A DNA stretch of 37,693 bases from Lacticigenium naphthae DSM 19658 (GCF_000425865.1 NZ_AUEG01000015.1:1-37693); one strand, 5' to 3'; counted from the stretch's first letter, positions 16,624-25,077 are shown. Numbers and translations are program-made. Notes: generated by a model not told the origin, from the letters alone.

Positions 16624-17413
16624 CGCTAAAATCCTCCTCATCATCGATTGTTGTTTGTGTATTGGTGACCGGTTCAGGTTTTACATTATCCTGAATGAAA
16701 TAATCGTAAGCTGCTATTGCTACTCCGACAATTGCAATAGCCAAGATTGGTAAACCGGCATACGCAACAGCTACAAATCCAATAGCAAAGAACGGTGCGT
16801 AAACCCATTTGAACATAATATTAAGTAACATAGCGAACCCAATTGCTGGCATGATTCCACCTGCAACAGATAATCCGTTGATCAACCATTCAGGTAATAA
16901 TGATACTATTTCTGCAGCTTGCTCTGCCCCAAAGAATATAGGTAAGAATGCAATGATGAAGAAAAATCCGAACAATAAAATCGGCTGGATATAGGTCAGA
17001 TGATCTATTCCCTTAGTATTAGCATTTTTTGCGTGTACATCCATTTTATGCATTACAGGTGCGAATGCTGTAAAAATCAATGTGATACTTGCTTGAGCAG
17101 CAACTGCAAATGGAACAGCGATTCCTACTGCTACTGCAGGGTCTTGACCAGTAATAATTGCGAAAGCAGTTCCGATGACCCCGCCGATAACAACGTTAGG
17201 TGGTTGTGCGCCAGCTAGAGGCACCATACCTGCCCAAACTAATTCAAGCGTTGCTCCTGCCATTAATCCTAAAGTGAAATCTCCTAAAATAAGTCCGATA
17301 ACTGGTCCTGTTACGATGGGTCTGTGAATATGTGTTAATCCGTTAAATTGATCAATTCCTGCTAAACCGGCCCAAAGACCAATTAATAAAGCTTGAACAA
17401 ACATATTATTCAT
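16613..17413 (-). CDS. agaC: PTS mannose-family IIC component (GalNAc type)
   Basis: A 266-residue polytopic membrane protein, the IIC half of the mannose-class transporter that carries the amino sugar across the membrane. The segments ALLIGLWAGLAGIDQF, RPIVTGPVIGLILGD and GATLELVWAGMVPLAGAQPPN are strong family signatures (EII-Sor), followed by several hydrophobic helices and a short acidic tail. It begins 11 bp after the IIB gene, and its end overlaps the IID start. Some authors would name it agaW. The substrate is inferred from context. Confidence 0.94.
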   Translation of the reverse strand: MNNMFVQALLIGLWAGLAGIDQFNGLTHIHRPIVTGPVIGLILGDFTLGLMAGATLELVWAGMVPLAGAQPPNVVIGGVIGTAFAIITGQDPAVAVGIAVPFAVAAQASITLIFTAFAPVMHKMDVHAKNANTKGIDHLTYIQPILLFGFFFIIAFLPIFFGAEQAAEIVSLLPEWLINGLSVAGGIMPAIGFAMLLNIMFKWVYAPFFAIGFVAVAYAGLPILAIAIVGVAIAAYDYFIQDNVKPEPVTNTQTTIDDEEDFSDGI

Positions 17414-17424
17414 CCTCTCTCAGA

Positions 17425-17904
17425 TCAAATTTTTGACATCAAGTCAAATCCTCTGTCACTCGGTACACCTTTTACTTCTAACTCGACACCTAAACTATCC
17501 AATTTCTTGAATGTTTCAATGTCTTGTGCATCTACAGAAACGGTGGAAGAAATCTGCTTCTTCCCTTCTGAAAAATGTAGATTCCCAACATTTATTTTCT
17601 TGATCGGCACTCCTCCTTCCACAAGTTTTAGTGCATCCTGAGGTGTGCGTACAACCAGTAGGATCTTTTGACGGGGAGCTGCTTTATCAATGATCCGGAT
17701 AACCTTGTCTAAAGTAAAGAATCTACTTTGTGCTGACTCAGGTAAGACCATCTCCATCAAATTTTGTTGTACTTCATCTTCAGCAACCTCATCATTAGCC
17801 ACTATAACTAAATTGGCTCCCAGCGTATTTGTCCACGTCATACCTACTTGTCCGTGTACTAGACGATTGTCGATACGTGTCAATAAAATGTTCGGTGTTC
17901 CCAT
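17425..17904 (-). CDS. agaV: PTS mannose-family IIB component (GalNAc type)
   Basis: A 159-residue cytoplasmic phosphocarrier that passes phosphate from IIA to the incoming sugar. The active-site segment LLTRIDNRLVHGQVG carries the phosphorylated histidine at residue 17. The rest (VIVANDEVAEDEVQQ, LPESAQSRFFTLDKVI, KINVGNLHFSEGKKQ) is typical of the EIIB-Sor fold, and the length is standard. It lies 15 bp after agaS and 11 bp before IIC. AGGAGGAG precedes the ATG. Confidence 0.95.
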   Translation of the reverse strand: MGTPNILLTRIDNRLVHGQVGMTWTNTLGANLVIVANDEVAEDEVQQNLMEMVLPESAQSRFFTLDKVIRIIDKAAPRQKILLVVRTPQDALKLVEGGVPIKKINVGNLHFSEGKKQISSTVSVDAQDIETFKKLDSLGVELEVKGVPSDRGFDLMSKI

Positions 17905-17919
17905 AAAAATCTCCTCCTC

Positions 17920-19086
17920 TTATTTTGTATAAGGGTGAATAACTACACCTTTGACTACTCGGTTGACCGTTCCCGTAGGGGATGGGTTATCCGGTTTGTT
18001 TCCAATTGTTACAGAAGTTAACAAAGCGATCGTTTGCGCAAAAATGATATACGCAATTCCTAAATAGGCATCCGGAATCGATCGATCCCCACCCAATGAA
18101 AATGTATTTCCTTTAAATTTGGGATCCTCTTTCCAGTCGATAGACCAAATAGCTTTCGCCTGATCGTCTTCGTATACTTCGTTCAATAACCCTTCACCAT
18201 ATGAGCGTGTATAGTCATTGGTTGAACGGAAAACGAACAACGCTGTCTCTTCATTGACAATTGATTTAGGACCGTGTCTAAAACCAAGTGGTGAATCGTA
18301 AGCCGTTACAATTTGCCCCGCAGTCAGTTCCAACATTTTCAGCTGTGCTTCTTGCGCTAAACCTTCGAGACTTCCTGATCCAAGAAAAACTATGCGTTTG
18401 AAACCAGTGTCAACAATTTTTTGCACTTCATCTTCTCTTGAAACTATCGACTCAGCCATTTTTCTTACTGTATCCACGATCTGTTCTTTGGCTTCTAGAT
18501 TTTTTGAATCGAATACGAGCAGAGTAGCCAGTGTCATACTTGTAAAAGCCCCCGTCATTGCAAATCCTTTATCGTTTGCTTTTTCTGGCATTAACAAAAG
18601 GAAATTAGTTGGATCTCCTTGTGAGTTTTTCGCTAATTTGCCTTCTGGAGAGCAAGTGATCGTCAATTGGTATAAATCATCGACCAACTGCGTAGCGAGA
18701 TCGACAGATGCCACACTTTCCGGACTATTTCCGCTTCGGGCAAATGAAACAAGCAAGGTCGGCGTTTCTTTATTCAGGTGATGATAGGGATTTGCTACTA
18801 AACTGGTAGTTGGGATGCTTTCAAAATTCCAGCCCTGCAGCTGATTATTCTCTTTCAAGTAAGGCAATACCGTATTGCCTACATACGCAGAGGTTCCGGC
18901 TCCTGTGAAGATGACCTTTACTTCTTTGTGTTTGCTGGAAATTTTTTCAAGAAAATCAGTTAGCGATTCTTGATTCTTTTTATAAATAGCGATTGTTTCT
19001 TTCCAAATTTCAGGTTGTTGTTCAATTTCTTTGGTCGTATGAAATGCATCTTTATTTTTTAATTCTTCGTCTGTTAAGGCAAACAT
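17920..19086 (-). CDS. agaS: SIS-domain galactosamine-6-P deaminase/isomerase AgaS
   Basis: A 388-residue cytoplasmic enzyme with two sugar-isomerase (SIS) domains. The AgaS role is to convert galactosamine-6-phosphate to tagatose-6-phosphate and ammonia. The first domain has VIFTGAGTSAYVGN and LVSFARSGNSPESVASVDLA (about 65-150). The second has VFLGSGSLEGLAQEAQLKML and DSPLGFRHGPKSIVN (about 225-290). I start it at 19086, where AGGAGG lies 5 bases upstream; the frame can be extended to 19110 but would then overlap the IIA gene without a ribosome binding site. It lies between IIA and IIB in the same operon. Its presence with nagA, lacC and lacD marks the pathway as galactosamine-type rather than glucosamine-type. 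Confidence 0.94.
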   Translation of the reverse strand: MFALTDEELKNKDAFHTTKEIEQQPEIWKETIAIYKKNQESLTDFLEKISSKHKEVKVIFTGAGTSAYVGNTVLPYLKENNQLQGWNFESIPTTSLVANPYHHLNKETPTLLVSFARSGNSPESVASVDLATQLVDDLYQLTITCSPEGKLAKNSQGDPTNFLLLMPEKANDKGFAMTGAFTSMTLATLLVFDSKNLEAKEQIVDTVRKMAESIVSREDEVQKIVDTGFKRIVFLGSGSLEGLAQEAQLKMLELTAGQIVTAYDSPLGFRHGPKSIVNEETALFVFRSTNDYTRSYGEGLLNEVYEDDQAKAIWSIDWKEDPKFKGNTFSLGGDRSIPDAYLGIAYIIFAQTIALLTSVTIGNKPDNPSPTGTVNRVVKGVVIHPYTK

Positions 19087-19096
19087 GTGAACCCTC

Positions 19097-19525
19097 CTAT
19101 ATTCCCTCATCTAAATTTTCAGATGGAGTATTTCTTCTTTTTGCTTCATATACGCTGATGCTTTGACTACCGACAGTGACTAAGTGCTCGATCAATTTTT
19201 TGCTTTCCTGATTTTTATTCATTACAGCTTCAATCAATAAAGGTAAGTTTGTTCCGGCGATGACTTCAATACTTCTATTTTTCATTTCTGTTTTCAATAG
19301 TACTGATTGATTGAAAGGAGTCCCTCCTGGTATGTCTGTTAATATAAGTACGTCTTCTGTGTCATTTTCTATGCACTTTTTCAACTCCGTATTTAAGTCA
19401 GTTGCACTCATACTTTCTGTAAAGTCGATTGCTGTTAGCTCGTTTTGTAAACCTGTTATTAATTTTATTGAGGATAATAAGCCACTGCCAAAATGGGCAT
19501 GACCAGTAATTAGTAATTGAACCAC
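19097..19525 (-). CDS. agaF: PTS mannose-family IIA component (GalNAc type)
   Basis: A 142-residue cytoplasmic phosphocarrier that receives phosphate from HPr. The N-terminal QLLITGHAHFGSGLLSSIKL contains the expected active histidine at residue 9. The segment LILTDIPGGTPFNQSVLL and then VIAGTNLPLLIEAVMNK are EIIA-Man marks. It is the first gene of the operon, so the operator and promoter immediately upstream control the whole GalNAc pathway. The stop lies 10 bp before the agaS start. GGAGTGGAAATGTGG before the ATG gives a weaker but acceptable ribosome binding site. Confidence 0.95.
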   Translation of the reverse strand: MVQLLITGHAHFGSGLLSSIKLITGLQNELTAIDFTESMSATDLNTELKKCIENDTEDVLILTDIPGGTPFNQSVLLKTEMKNRSIEVIAGTNLPLLIEAVMNKNQESKKLIEHLVTVGSQSISVYEAKRRNTPSENLDEGI

Positions 19526-19544
19526 ATTTCCACTCCTTTTTTCA

Positions 19545-19558
19545 ACTTGTTATAACCA
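19545..19558. promoter_or_regulatory. Regulator operator O2 of the aga operon
   Basis: The sequence ACTTGTTATAACCA repeats, in inverted orientation, the motif at 19595-19612. It lies just downstream of the predicted transcription start. The nearest regulator gene encodes a GntR/UTRA protein, the likely binder. Confidence 0.75.
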
Positions 19559-19567
19559 CCTGAGATT

Positions 19568-19596
19568 ATTGTAAGCAATCCACACAAAAATGCCAA
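19568..19596 (-). promoter_or_regulatory. Promoter of the aga operon
   Basis: On the bottom strand TTGGCA (19591-19596) and TACAAT (19568-19573) are 17 bp apart. Two copies of an operator motif flank it, one touching the -35 box and one just after the start site near 19561. Confidence 0.78.
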
Positions 19597-19612
19597 CTGG
19601 TTATAACAAGTT
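19595..19612. promoter_or_regulatory. Regulator operator O1 of the aga operon
   Basis: AACTGGTTATAACAAGTT is an 18-bp near-palindrome (core TGGTTATAACAA). It shares its core, inverted, with O2 about 50 bp away and overlaps the -35 box. A partial third match, ATAACCAGTT, lies at 19748-19757 next to the 12-bp palindrome TATGACGTCATA (19739-19750). Confidence 0.78.
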
Positions 19613-19782
19613 TTTTTATTTTTTTTTTTCGCCTCTCTTTTTCTTGCGTATAAAAAAGCATCGCTCAACTTCAGTCCATGTCCCTTGGTTGTTGTCTCCG
19701 CACTTTTACACTGCGGGTATTTCAGCCACTTTATTGGATATGACGTCATAACCAGTTGGGGTGTTTAATAGACTGTAGACTC

Positions 19783-20502
19783 CTATGTGAGCTCTACAGT
19801 ATATTTAAATTTGTTTCCGCTGATCACACTGATCGTGTATTCAATCAAATCGCCTTCATTATACGCATATCGTTTCAATAGCATTGCTGGTCGATCTGTT
19901 TTTAATTGTAAAAGCTTGGCTTCATTTGGACGTAAAGTTGTTACGGAGAACTGTTCAACTGCTCGCGATACACCTTTGTCATAATCCTCCATGAAAATAG
20001 AATACATCGGTTTTTCCTCAAGAGCTTCTTTTGTCAATCCCGGAAAATACTTCACGGGAACATAAGATGTTTCATAAATGAAGGGTTCATCATCCGCAAG
20101 ACGCAACCGGATGATACGGTAGGCTTCCGTCTCCGGACTAACATTCAATTTGTGTGCAAGCCGTTGATCGATAGTTATGACTTCAAAAGAGAGAACGATT
20201 GTTTGAGGTTTTTTTCCTATTTTTTTCATCTCTTCAGTGAAACTATAAATTTTCACCAATTTTTGTTTGTAACTTTTTGGAGAAACAAAGGTTCCTTTTC
20301 CATGAAGTTTATAAATGTAGTCATCTCTTTCCAACTCTTGTAAAGCGTTACGGACTGTGATGCGGCTCAACCCATACATCTCGCACAGTTCTCTTTCTGA
20401 TGGCAACTTCTCGTTTTCTACATAGTCTTTATTTTCGATTTTTTGAATCAATTCTTCCATTAATTGTAGATATAGAGGATGTTTATTCTTTTTATCAACC
20501 AT
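19783..20502 (-). CDS. agaR: GntR/HutC-family regulator of the aga operon
   Basis: A 239-residue repressor. Residues about 8-75 form a GntR winged helix (PLYLQLMEELIQKIENKDY, LPSERELCEMYGLSRITVRN, ALQELERDDYIYKLHGKGTF). The rest is a UTRA ligand domain (AYRIIRLRLADDEPFIYETS, LLQLKTDRPAMLLKRYAYNE), which usually binds a phosphorylated sugar. It lies directly upstream of, and in the same direction as, the aga operon, whose promoter carries two matching operators. It most likely represses the operon until an amino sugar phosphate appears. AAAGGAGATCGGCAT precedes the start. The last codons overlap an inverted repeat (ACTGTAGA / TCTACAGT) that may act as a weak terminator. Confidence 0.88.
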   Translation of the reverse strand: MVDKKNKHPLYLQLMEELIQKIENKDYVENEKLPSERELCEMYGLSRITVRNALQELERDDYIYKLHGKGTFVSPKSYKQKLVKIYSFTEEMKKIGKKPQTIVLSFEVITIDQRLAHKLNVSPETEAYRIIRLRLADDEPFIYETSYVPVKYFPGLTKEALEEKPMYSIFMEDYDKGVSRAVEQFSVTTLRPNEAKLLQLKTDRPAMLLKRYAYNEGDLIEYTISVISGNKFKYTVELT

Positions 20503-20575
20503 ATGCCGATCTCCTTTTATCCAGTAAATTATTTATACAGTTAACTTTATTTTTTATGTTCATGTTCATACTAGT

Positions 20576-20604
20576 ATACTACACCTTTTTGATAGTTTTT
20601 GAAA
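20576..20604 (-). promoter_or_regulatory. Probable promoter of the GntR regulator gene
   Basis: On the bottom strand TTTCAA (20599-20604) and TAGTAT (20576-20581) are 17 bp apart. The 10-bp palindrome ATACTAGTAT (20568-20577) overlaps the -10 box and could be an operator. Confidence 0.5.
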
Positions 20605-20682
20605 ATAAAGACATTTCTTTCATTTTCTTGCGCCTAGATGTGACTCACAGCACGGAACTGTTTCCAATTGGATAACGTTGTA

Positions 20683-20730
20683 GATCCTTCACACACGTTA
20701 CGAGTGAAGGATCTTCTCTTTTTTATTTTT
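20683..20730 (+). terminator. Hairpin with T-tract, 11-nt loop
   Basis: GATCCTTCAC (20683-20692) and GTGAAGGATC (20704-20713) form a perfect 10-bp stem around an 11-nt loop. A T-rich tail follows on the top strand (TTCTCTTTTTTATTTTT). No top-strand gene precedes it, so the transcript it would end is unknown. It may instead serve the bottom-strand glycosyltransferase gene, although the tail is on the wrong side. Its loop length equals that of the hairpin repeats elsewhere in the window. Confidence 0.6.
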
Positions 20731-20747
20731 TTAATCCGGCTAGACCT

Positions 20748-21743
20748 TTACTCACTCTTTCTTATTTCTTCCTCTCTACGCTTCTTTTTCACTCTGTAAA
20801 ACAGTTTATCCCCTGTATGCATGCTCTTACTGAAGAGAGAATACGGCAGGAATAGACACTCTTTTTTCACAAACGTCAGCGCGTACAAACTCACCAATTT
20901 AGTGTTTAAAGAAACCTGTCGTTTAGCATTCTCAATGATTTCTCTGCCTTGTTTGATCACCGTGTCATCCTGCATTTGTATTCCTACACGAATGAGGGTC
21001 CGACTGATAGTATGGCTCATCGTTTGAAATAATGCCGGGCTGATCGAAAGGGCCAGTGAGGAATACGTTTGATACATCTGCAGATGCCCTTCCACTACAG
21101 AACGATTGTTGGTGGTGATCCGCTCGCCTTCATGCTGACAAAAAATAACCAAGGGCTCTTTGACGAAATCAAATTGTGTCACCTGAGCTAGCCGTATATA
21201 CAGATCCCAGTCTTGGCAGCTCGGCAAGGAAGAATCAAAGCCTCCGATTTCTCTTAACCACTTAGTTTTTATCATCACGGAGGATGTCGTATCGATACTG
21301 TTTTTCTTCATCAACTCCGCTAATATATCCCCTCTATACTTCGGTTGCGTGATGCTGATCACAGAACCCTCATCGGCTTTCTTGACACCCGTATAAACAG
21401 CCCCGATCGCGTCATTCTGTTCAAATATGTGCACTTGTTTTTCCAGTTTCGTCGGCAGCCATTTATCATCGGAATCCAAAAAAGCCACATACTCCCCTTG
21501 AGCTTTTTCGATCCCCGTATTCCGCGCCTCCCCAGCTCCCTTATTTTGAGTGTGCCGCATGTAAATCACTCGTGGATCATTTAGGCGGTTCAGGGCTTCT
21601 TGCGTACCATCCGTTGAACAGTCATCCACAACGATGATTTCAAACTGTCTGTACGTCTGATTGAAAAGGCTATCGATTGCTTTCAGTAACAAATCTTGTC
21701 GATTGTAAGTTGGAATAACGATGCTGACGACCACTTTCTCCAT
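20748..21743 (-). CDS. Family 2 glycosyltransferase
   Basis: A 331-residue GT-A fold enzyme that transfers a sugar from a nucleotide sugar. Motifs in order are VSIVIPTYNRQDLLLKAIDS (residues about 7-26), IIVVDDCSTDGTQ (nucleotide binding), GAGEARNTGIEKAQGEYVAF, the metal-binding LDSDDKW, and CQDWDLYIRL in the acceptor region. The C-terminal 120 residues are helical and basic, without a clear membrane segment. It is a single gene with no polysaccharide neighbours. The product could decorate a surface glycan, but the acceptor cannot be predicted. Confidence 0.92.
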   Translation of the reverse strand: MEKVVVSIVIPTYNRQDLLLKAIDSLFNQTYRQFEIIVVDDCSTDGTQEALNRLNDPRVIYMRHTQNKGAGEARNTGIEKAQGEYVAFLDSDDKWLPTKLEKQVHIFEQNDAIGAVYTGVKKADEGSVISITQPKYRGDILAELMKKNSIDTTSSVMIKTKWLREIGGFDSSLPSCQDWDLYIRLAQVTQFDFVKEPLVIFCQHEGERITTNNRSVVEGHLQMYQTYSSLALSISPALFQTMSHTISRTLIRVGIQMQDDTVIKQGREIIENAKRQVSLNTKLVSLYALTFVKKECLFLPYSLFSKSMHTGDKLFYRVKKKRREEEIRKSE

Positions 21744-22086
21744 GTCTTCTCCCCCTCACTGTATATATGACCGCACAACCAAAACAATTCGCATAACAGT
21801 CTGTGAAGTCATCCCCGAAACTCTTTTGTTCATTCTAGCATAGCATTTTTATTGAAAAAAGTGCTCGGAAACGTTTTGCCATCAAGTGTTCAAACCGACT
21901 GTTGCCTCTCTTTTTCGCCTGCATCCCCCCATCTTTCCTCCTCTTCAATCCCTAAGCTTTTCATGCCGACTGTCTTTTGCAAGCCTCTCTCACAAAGCTA
22001 TAAAAACATTCGTCCTTTTGTTCCTTTCTGTCCTCTTTTTGCAGTTGTCTTTGGTATACTAAAGAAAAACTAGAGGAGACTTTTTA
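21744..22086. other. Intergenic region with deoC promoter
   Basis: This 343-bp gap separates the divergent glycosyltransferase and deoC genes. I see no further gene. An extended -10 element (TGGTATACT, 22052-22060) lies about 27 bp upstream of deoC; its -35 box is poor. Confidence 0.5.
22052..22060 (+). promoter_or_regulatory. Extended -10 promoter element of deoC
   Basis: TGGTATACT contains the TG-n extension and the -10 box TATACT. No good -35 match lies 17 bp upstream, as is usual for extended -10 promoters. Confidence 0.55.
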
Positions 22087-22803
22087 ATGACCCACACTAG
22101 CTACACACTAGATGACTGCATGCGCATGATCGACCACACAAATTTAAAACCCTTTGCCACCCACCAAGACATGGAGTTACTCTGCGACGAAGCCATTCGC
22201 TACCATTTCAAAATGGTGGCGATCAACCAGGTCCAGACAGCTTTTTGTTCCCAGCGGTTGAAAAAGACCGACATCCACACTGGCGCCGCCATTGCTTTTC
22301 CACTCGGTCAAACGACGATCGCAGCCAAAGTTTCAGAGACACTCGATGCCATCGAAAACGGTGCGGATGAGATCGATTATGTCGTCAACTTGACCGAAGT
22401 CAAAGAAGGCAACTGGCTGGGTGTAAAAAATGAAATGGAAAGCATTGTCGAGATCTGTCGAGAACACACTGTCTTATCCAAAGTCATTTTCGAAACCTGT
22501 TACCTTGAAATGGAAGAAATCCAAAAACTGGCCCTGATCGCCAAAGAGGTGAAACCCGATTTTATCAAGACATCCACAGGTTTTGGGACAGGCGGAGCCA
22601 CTGTAGAAGCTGTCCGTCTGATGAAAGAAACAGTCGGGGACCAAGTGGCTGTCAAAGCTGCTGGAGGCATCCGCGACGCGGAAACATTCCTTGCCATGGT
22701 CCAAGCCGGAGCCACCCGCATCGGGACCAGTTCTGGAATCAAACTCTATACAGAACTCAAAGCGCTGATGAAAGAGAATAAATCCGAAACCATTGAATTG
22801 TAA
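22087..22803 (+). CDS. deoC: Deoxyribose-phosphate aldolase
   Basis: A 238-residue class I aldolase that converts 2-deoxyribose-5-phosphate to acetaldehyde and glyceraldehyde-3-phosphate, in deoxynucleoside salvage. It has [16 protein letters not shown] near the N-terminus, [25 protein letters not shown], and [14 protein letters not shown], which contains the Schiff-base lysine, then [22 protein letters not shown] lies upstream of the ATG. The next gene follows by 32 bp and may share the transcript. The rest of the usual deo operon (deoB, deoD, pdp) is not here. Confidence 0.95.
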   Translation: MTHTSYTLDDCMRMIDHTNLKPFATHQDMELLCDEAIRYHFKMVAINQVQTAFCSQRLKKTDIHTGAAIAFPLGQTTIAAKVSETLDAIENGADEIDYVVNLTEVKEGNWLGVKNEMESIVEICREHTVLSKVIFETCYLEMEEIQKLALIAKEVKPDFIKTSTGFGTGGATVEAVRLMKETVGDQVAVKAAGGIRDAETFLAMVQAGATRIGTSSGIKLYTELKALMKENKSETIEL

Positions 22804-22835
22804 ACCGGCTCCCGCTAGATAGAAAGGAGTTTCAC

Positions 22836-24086
22836 ATGGATACCTTGAATGAACGAATCGCTCAGTTGGAAGAAATCGTCGCCCACTATGAATCGCTCGG
22901 ATTGAATTTAAGCTTAACAAGAGGGCTGCCTTCTCCAGAACAGTTGCGTTTGTCTGCTCCGCTCCTCACCGCGCTCCCTGTAAGTGAACTGATCAGTGAG
23001 GACAATTTGGACGTGCGCAATTACGGCGGGCTTTCCGGCATCAAGGAGGCACGCGAGCTGTTCGGCTCATTGCTGCACACCACTCTAGAAGAAACATTCG
23101 TGGGCGGCAATTCCAGTTTGCAGCTGATGTATGCCGCGCTCAGCCATCACCTCTTTACAGCCAAAAACCCGTGGAACGAACAGGGACCCGTCAAGTTTTT
23201 GTGTCCGAGTCCGGGCTATGATCGCCACTGGGCCATGCTTGATTACTTGGGCATCGAAATGATCCCCGTCCCTTTGACTGGTCACGGACCCGATATGGAC
23301 GTAGTGGAAAAGCTCGTCGCCGACGATCCTGCCATCAAAGGCATGTTTGTCGTTCCCAAGTATAATAATCCAACGGGAGAAAGTGTTTCCGATGCAGTCG
23401 TTGACCGACTCGCACAGATGCCTACCGCTGCCGCCGATTTTCTCCTGTTCTGGGACAACGCCTACACGGTCCACCATTTGACCGACGAAAAAACAGCAAT
23501 CAAAGATATACTCCAAGCCTGCAAAGCCGCCGGCAACCCGAATCGCGTCATCCATTTTGTCTCCTCGTCGAAAATGACTTTCCCGGGAGCTGGCGTGGCC
23601 GCAATGGGTGCTGCTACTGAAAAAATTGCTGAAATGACTCACTACTTCAGCAAACAGATCATCAGCTTTGACAAAATCAATCAAAAACGGCATGTTATGT
23701 TCCTGAAAGACGACGAAACGATCGCAGCGCACATGGCCGAACACGCAGCTATTCTCGCACCGAAATTTGAGCTGATCCAGACGACCTTCACGCATTATTT
23801 TCAAGACGACCTCCAGTCTTATGTGAAATGGACGGCGCCAAAAGGAGGCTATTTCGTCCACTTGACTACTCAGCCAGGCTGCGCCACCGCCATTGTGGAA
23901 CAAATGCACGAGCTCGGAGTCGCGCTGACCCCAGCCAATGCGGCGTACCCTTATGGAGACAATCCTCTGGACAATAGTATCCGCCTAGCCCCAACCTATA
24001 TCTCACTGAAGGATCTGCAACTGGCACTCACTATCCTTTGCTCCATCATCGAACGCGTGACACTCGAAAAGCAGACCAGCCAGTAA
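22836..24086 (+). CDS. Class I PLP aminotransferase (Asp_aminotransf, PF12897 type)
   Basis: A 416-residue pyridoxal-phosphate enzyme. It resembles the aspartate aminotransferase subgroup that carries an N-terminal LSLTRGLPSPEQLRLSAPLL and the glycine-rich RNYGGLSGIKEARELF. Further marks are the FVGGNSSLQLMYAA cofactor region, FVVPKYNNPTGESV, the aspartate in FWDNAYTVHHL, and the lysine that should hold PLP in VSSSKMTFPGAGVAAMG. A C-terminal arginine-containing segment (NSIRLAPTYISLKDL) probably binds the substrate carboxylate. The exact amino acid substrate is not certain; aspartate is likely from the family. A ribosome binding site (AAAGGAG) precedes the ATG, and a terminator follows at 24127. 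Confidence 0.88.
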   Translation: MDTLNERIAQLEEIVAHYESLGLNLSLTRGLPSPEQLRLSAPLLTALPVSELISEDNLDVRNYGGLSGIKEARELFGSLLHTTLEETFVGGNSSLQLMYAALSHHLFTAKNPWNEQGPVKFLCPSPGYDRHWAMLDYLGIEMIPVPLTGHGPDMDVVEKLVADDPAIKGMFVVPKYNNPTGESVSDAVVDRLAQMPTAAADFLLFWDNAYTVHHLTDEKTAIKDILQACKAAGNPNRVIHFVSSSKMTFPGAGVAAMGAATEKIAEMTHYFSKQIISFDKINQKRHVMFLKDDETIAAHMAEHAAILAPKFELIQTTFTHYFQDDLQSYVKWTAPKGGYFVHLTTQPGCATAIVEQMHELGVALTPANAAYPYGDNPLDNSIRLAPTYISLKDLQLALTILCSIIERVTLEKQTSQ

Positions 24087-24126
24087 ACAGTTCCGTTTCA
24101 CGTAACTTTCCCATCATCAAGCCCGG

Positions 24127-24163
24127 AGCTACCAGAATGCCCCCCATTCCGGTAGCTTTTTTT
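24127..24163 (+). terminator. Terminator of the deoC-aminotransferase unit
   Basis: AGCTACCAGAATG and CATTCCGGTAGCT pair over 13 positions with one mismatch, with a 5-nt loop and seven T residues after it. Confidence 0.9.
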
Positions 24164-24246
24164 ATATTGATGAAACCTTCTTGATCCCAACTCTTTCGGA
24201 ACACTTCATCTTTGTTCCCTTTTATCCATGCTGTATTCAAAATAAA

Positions 24247-24288
24247 ACAGAGGTCAACTGACTCAGCGTCAGTTGACCTCTGTCCTTT
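24247..24288. terminator. Terminator of nanE, bidirectional
   Basis: ACAGAGGTCAACTGAC and GTCAGTTGACCTCTGT form a perfect 16-bp stem with a 5-nt loop (TCAGC). T-runs lie on both outer sides, so the hairpin ends nanE on the bottom strand and backs up the top-strand terminator at 24127. Confidence 0.9.
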
Positions 24289-24298
24289 TTCCGCTAAT

Positions 24299-24988
24299 CT
24301 ATCCAAGAGCAGCTATAAACCGTTCGGCGATTTGCTGGGGCCTCGTGATGGCTCCACCGACAACGATTCCAACGACACCCAATCCTTGAATGTGTTTAGC
24401 TTGTTCCGGCGTATGGATTTTCCCCTCGGCGATCACCGGGACACCGGCTTGGACTAATTCTTCGATCAACACCACATCCGGTCCGTCTTTTTTCGACGTA
24501 TAGTCTGTATATCCCGATAAAGTTGTTCCCACAAAATCGATTCCCATTTCATGAGCCTGGATGCCTTCCTCGAAGTTGCTGATATCCGCCATCAACAATT
24601 GATCCGGGTATTTTTCTTTCACTTGGTGGATAAATTTTTGCACGGAGAGTCCATCAAAACGCGGACGCAACGTGCAGTCCAACGCGATCACTTCGACACC
24701 CGTCGCCACTAATTCATCGACTTCTTTCATCGTTGCCGTGATGAACGGCTTCTGCGGTGGATAATCTCGCTTGATGATCCCGATGATCGGTAAATCGACG
24801 ACTGCTTGAATTTCTTTGATATCGTGCACGGAGTTGGCACGGATCCCGACTGCTCCAGCATTCTTGGCCGCTAAGGCGAGTAAAGGCATGACGCCTCCCT
24901 CTTCTGTGTATAGCGGTTCACCCGGTAAAGCCTGACAAGACACGATCAAGCCACCCTTTACTTTATTTACAAACACTTCTTTTTCCAC
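24299..24988 (-). CDS. nanE: N-acylglucosamine-6-phosphate 2-epimerase
   Basis: A 229-residue enzyme that converts N-acetylmannosamine-6-phosphate to N-acetylglucosamine-6-phosphate, a step in sialic acid and ManNAc use. I choose the GTG at 24988: GAGAGGAG lies 7 bases upstream and the protein then starts at the usual place ([20 protein letters not shown]). A longer ATG frame from 25111 adds residues unlike the family and runs into the repeat array. Conserved parts are [60 protein letters not shown], and [13 protein letters not shown]. No other sialic acid genes are in the window. Its product could feed NagA, here in the aga operon. Confidence 0.93.
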   Translation of the reverse strand: MEKEVFVNKVKGGLIVSCQALPGEPLYTEEGGVMPLLALAAKNAGAVGIRANSVHDIKEIQAVVDLPIIGIIKRDYPPQKPFITATMKEVDELVATGVEVIALDCTLRPRFDGLSVQKFIHQVKEKYPDQLLMADISNFEEGIQAHEMGIDFVGTTLSGYTDYTSKKDGPDVVLIEELVQAGVPVIAEGKIHTPEQAKHIQGLGVVGIVVGGAITRPQQIAERFIAALG

Positions 24989-25037
24989 TGTCCCACTCCT
25001 CTCTATTCTCACTGCAAAGCAATCGCTTAGTGCATTT

Positions 25038-25065
25038 AGCATAGCATATCCGCAACTAATTTCAA
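25038..25065 (-). promoter_or_regulatory. Probable nanE promoter
   Basis: On the bottom strand TTGAAA (25060-25065) and TATGCT (25038-25043) are 16 bp apart, about 50 bp before the nanE GTG. Confidence 0.55.
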
Positions 25066-25077
25066 TAAAACAACAGA

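Noticed and set aside
19570..19583. cre site in the aga promoter (TGTAAGCAATCCAC)
   Set aside because: At least three mismatches to the CcpA consensus, including the central CG.
19510..19749. 79-codon frame between the regulator gene and the aga operon
   Set aside because: It covers the operators and promoter, is lysine-rich low-complexity sequence and has no ribosome binding site.
22474..22920. Open frames antisense to deoC
   Set aside because: They are shadows of a high-confidence gene, with no ribosome binding site and low-complexity residues.
23085..23909. 274-codon bottom-strand frame opposite the aminotransferase
   Set aside because: It is a shadow of the real aminotransferase gene; the His/Phe/Arg-rich composition is typical of antisense frames.
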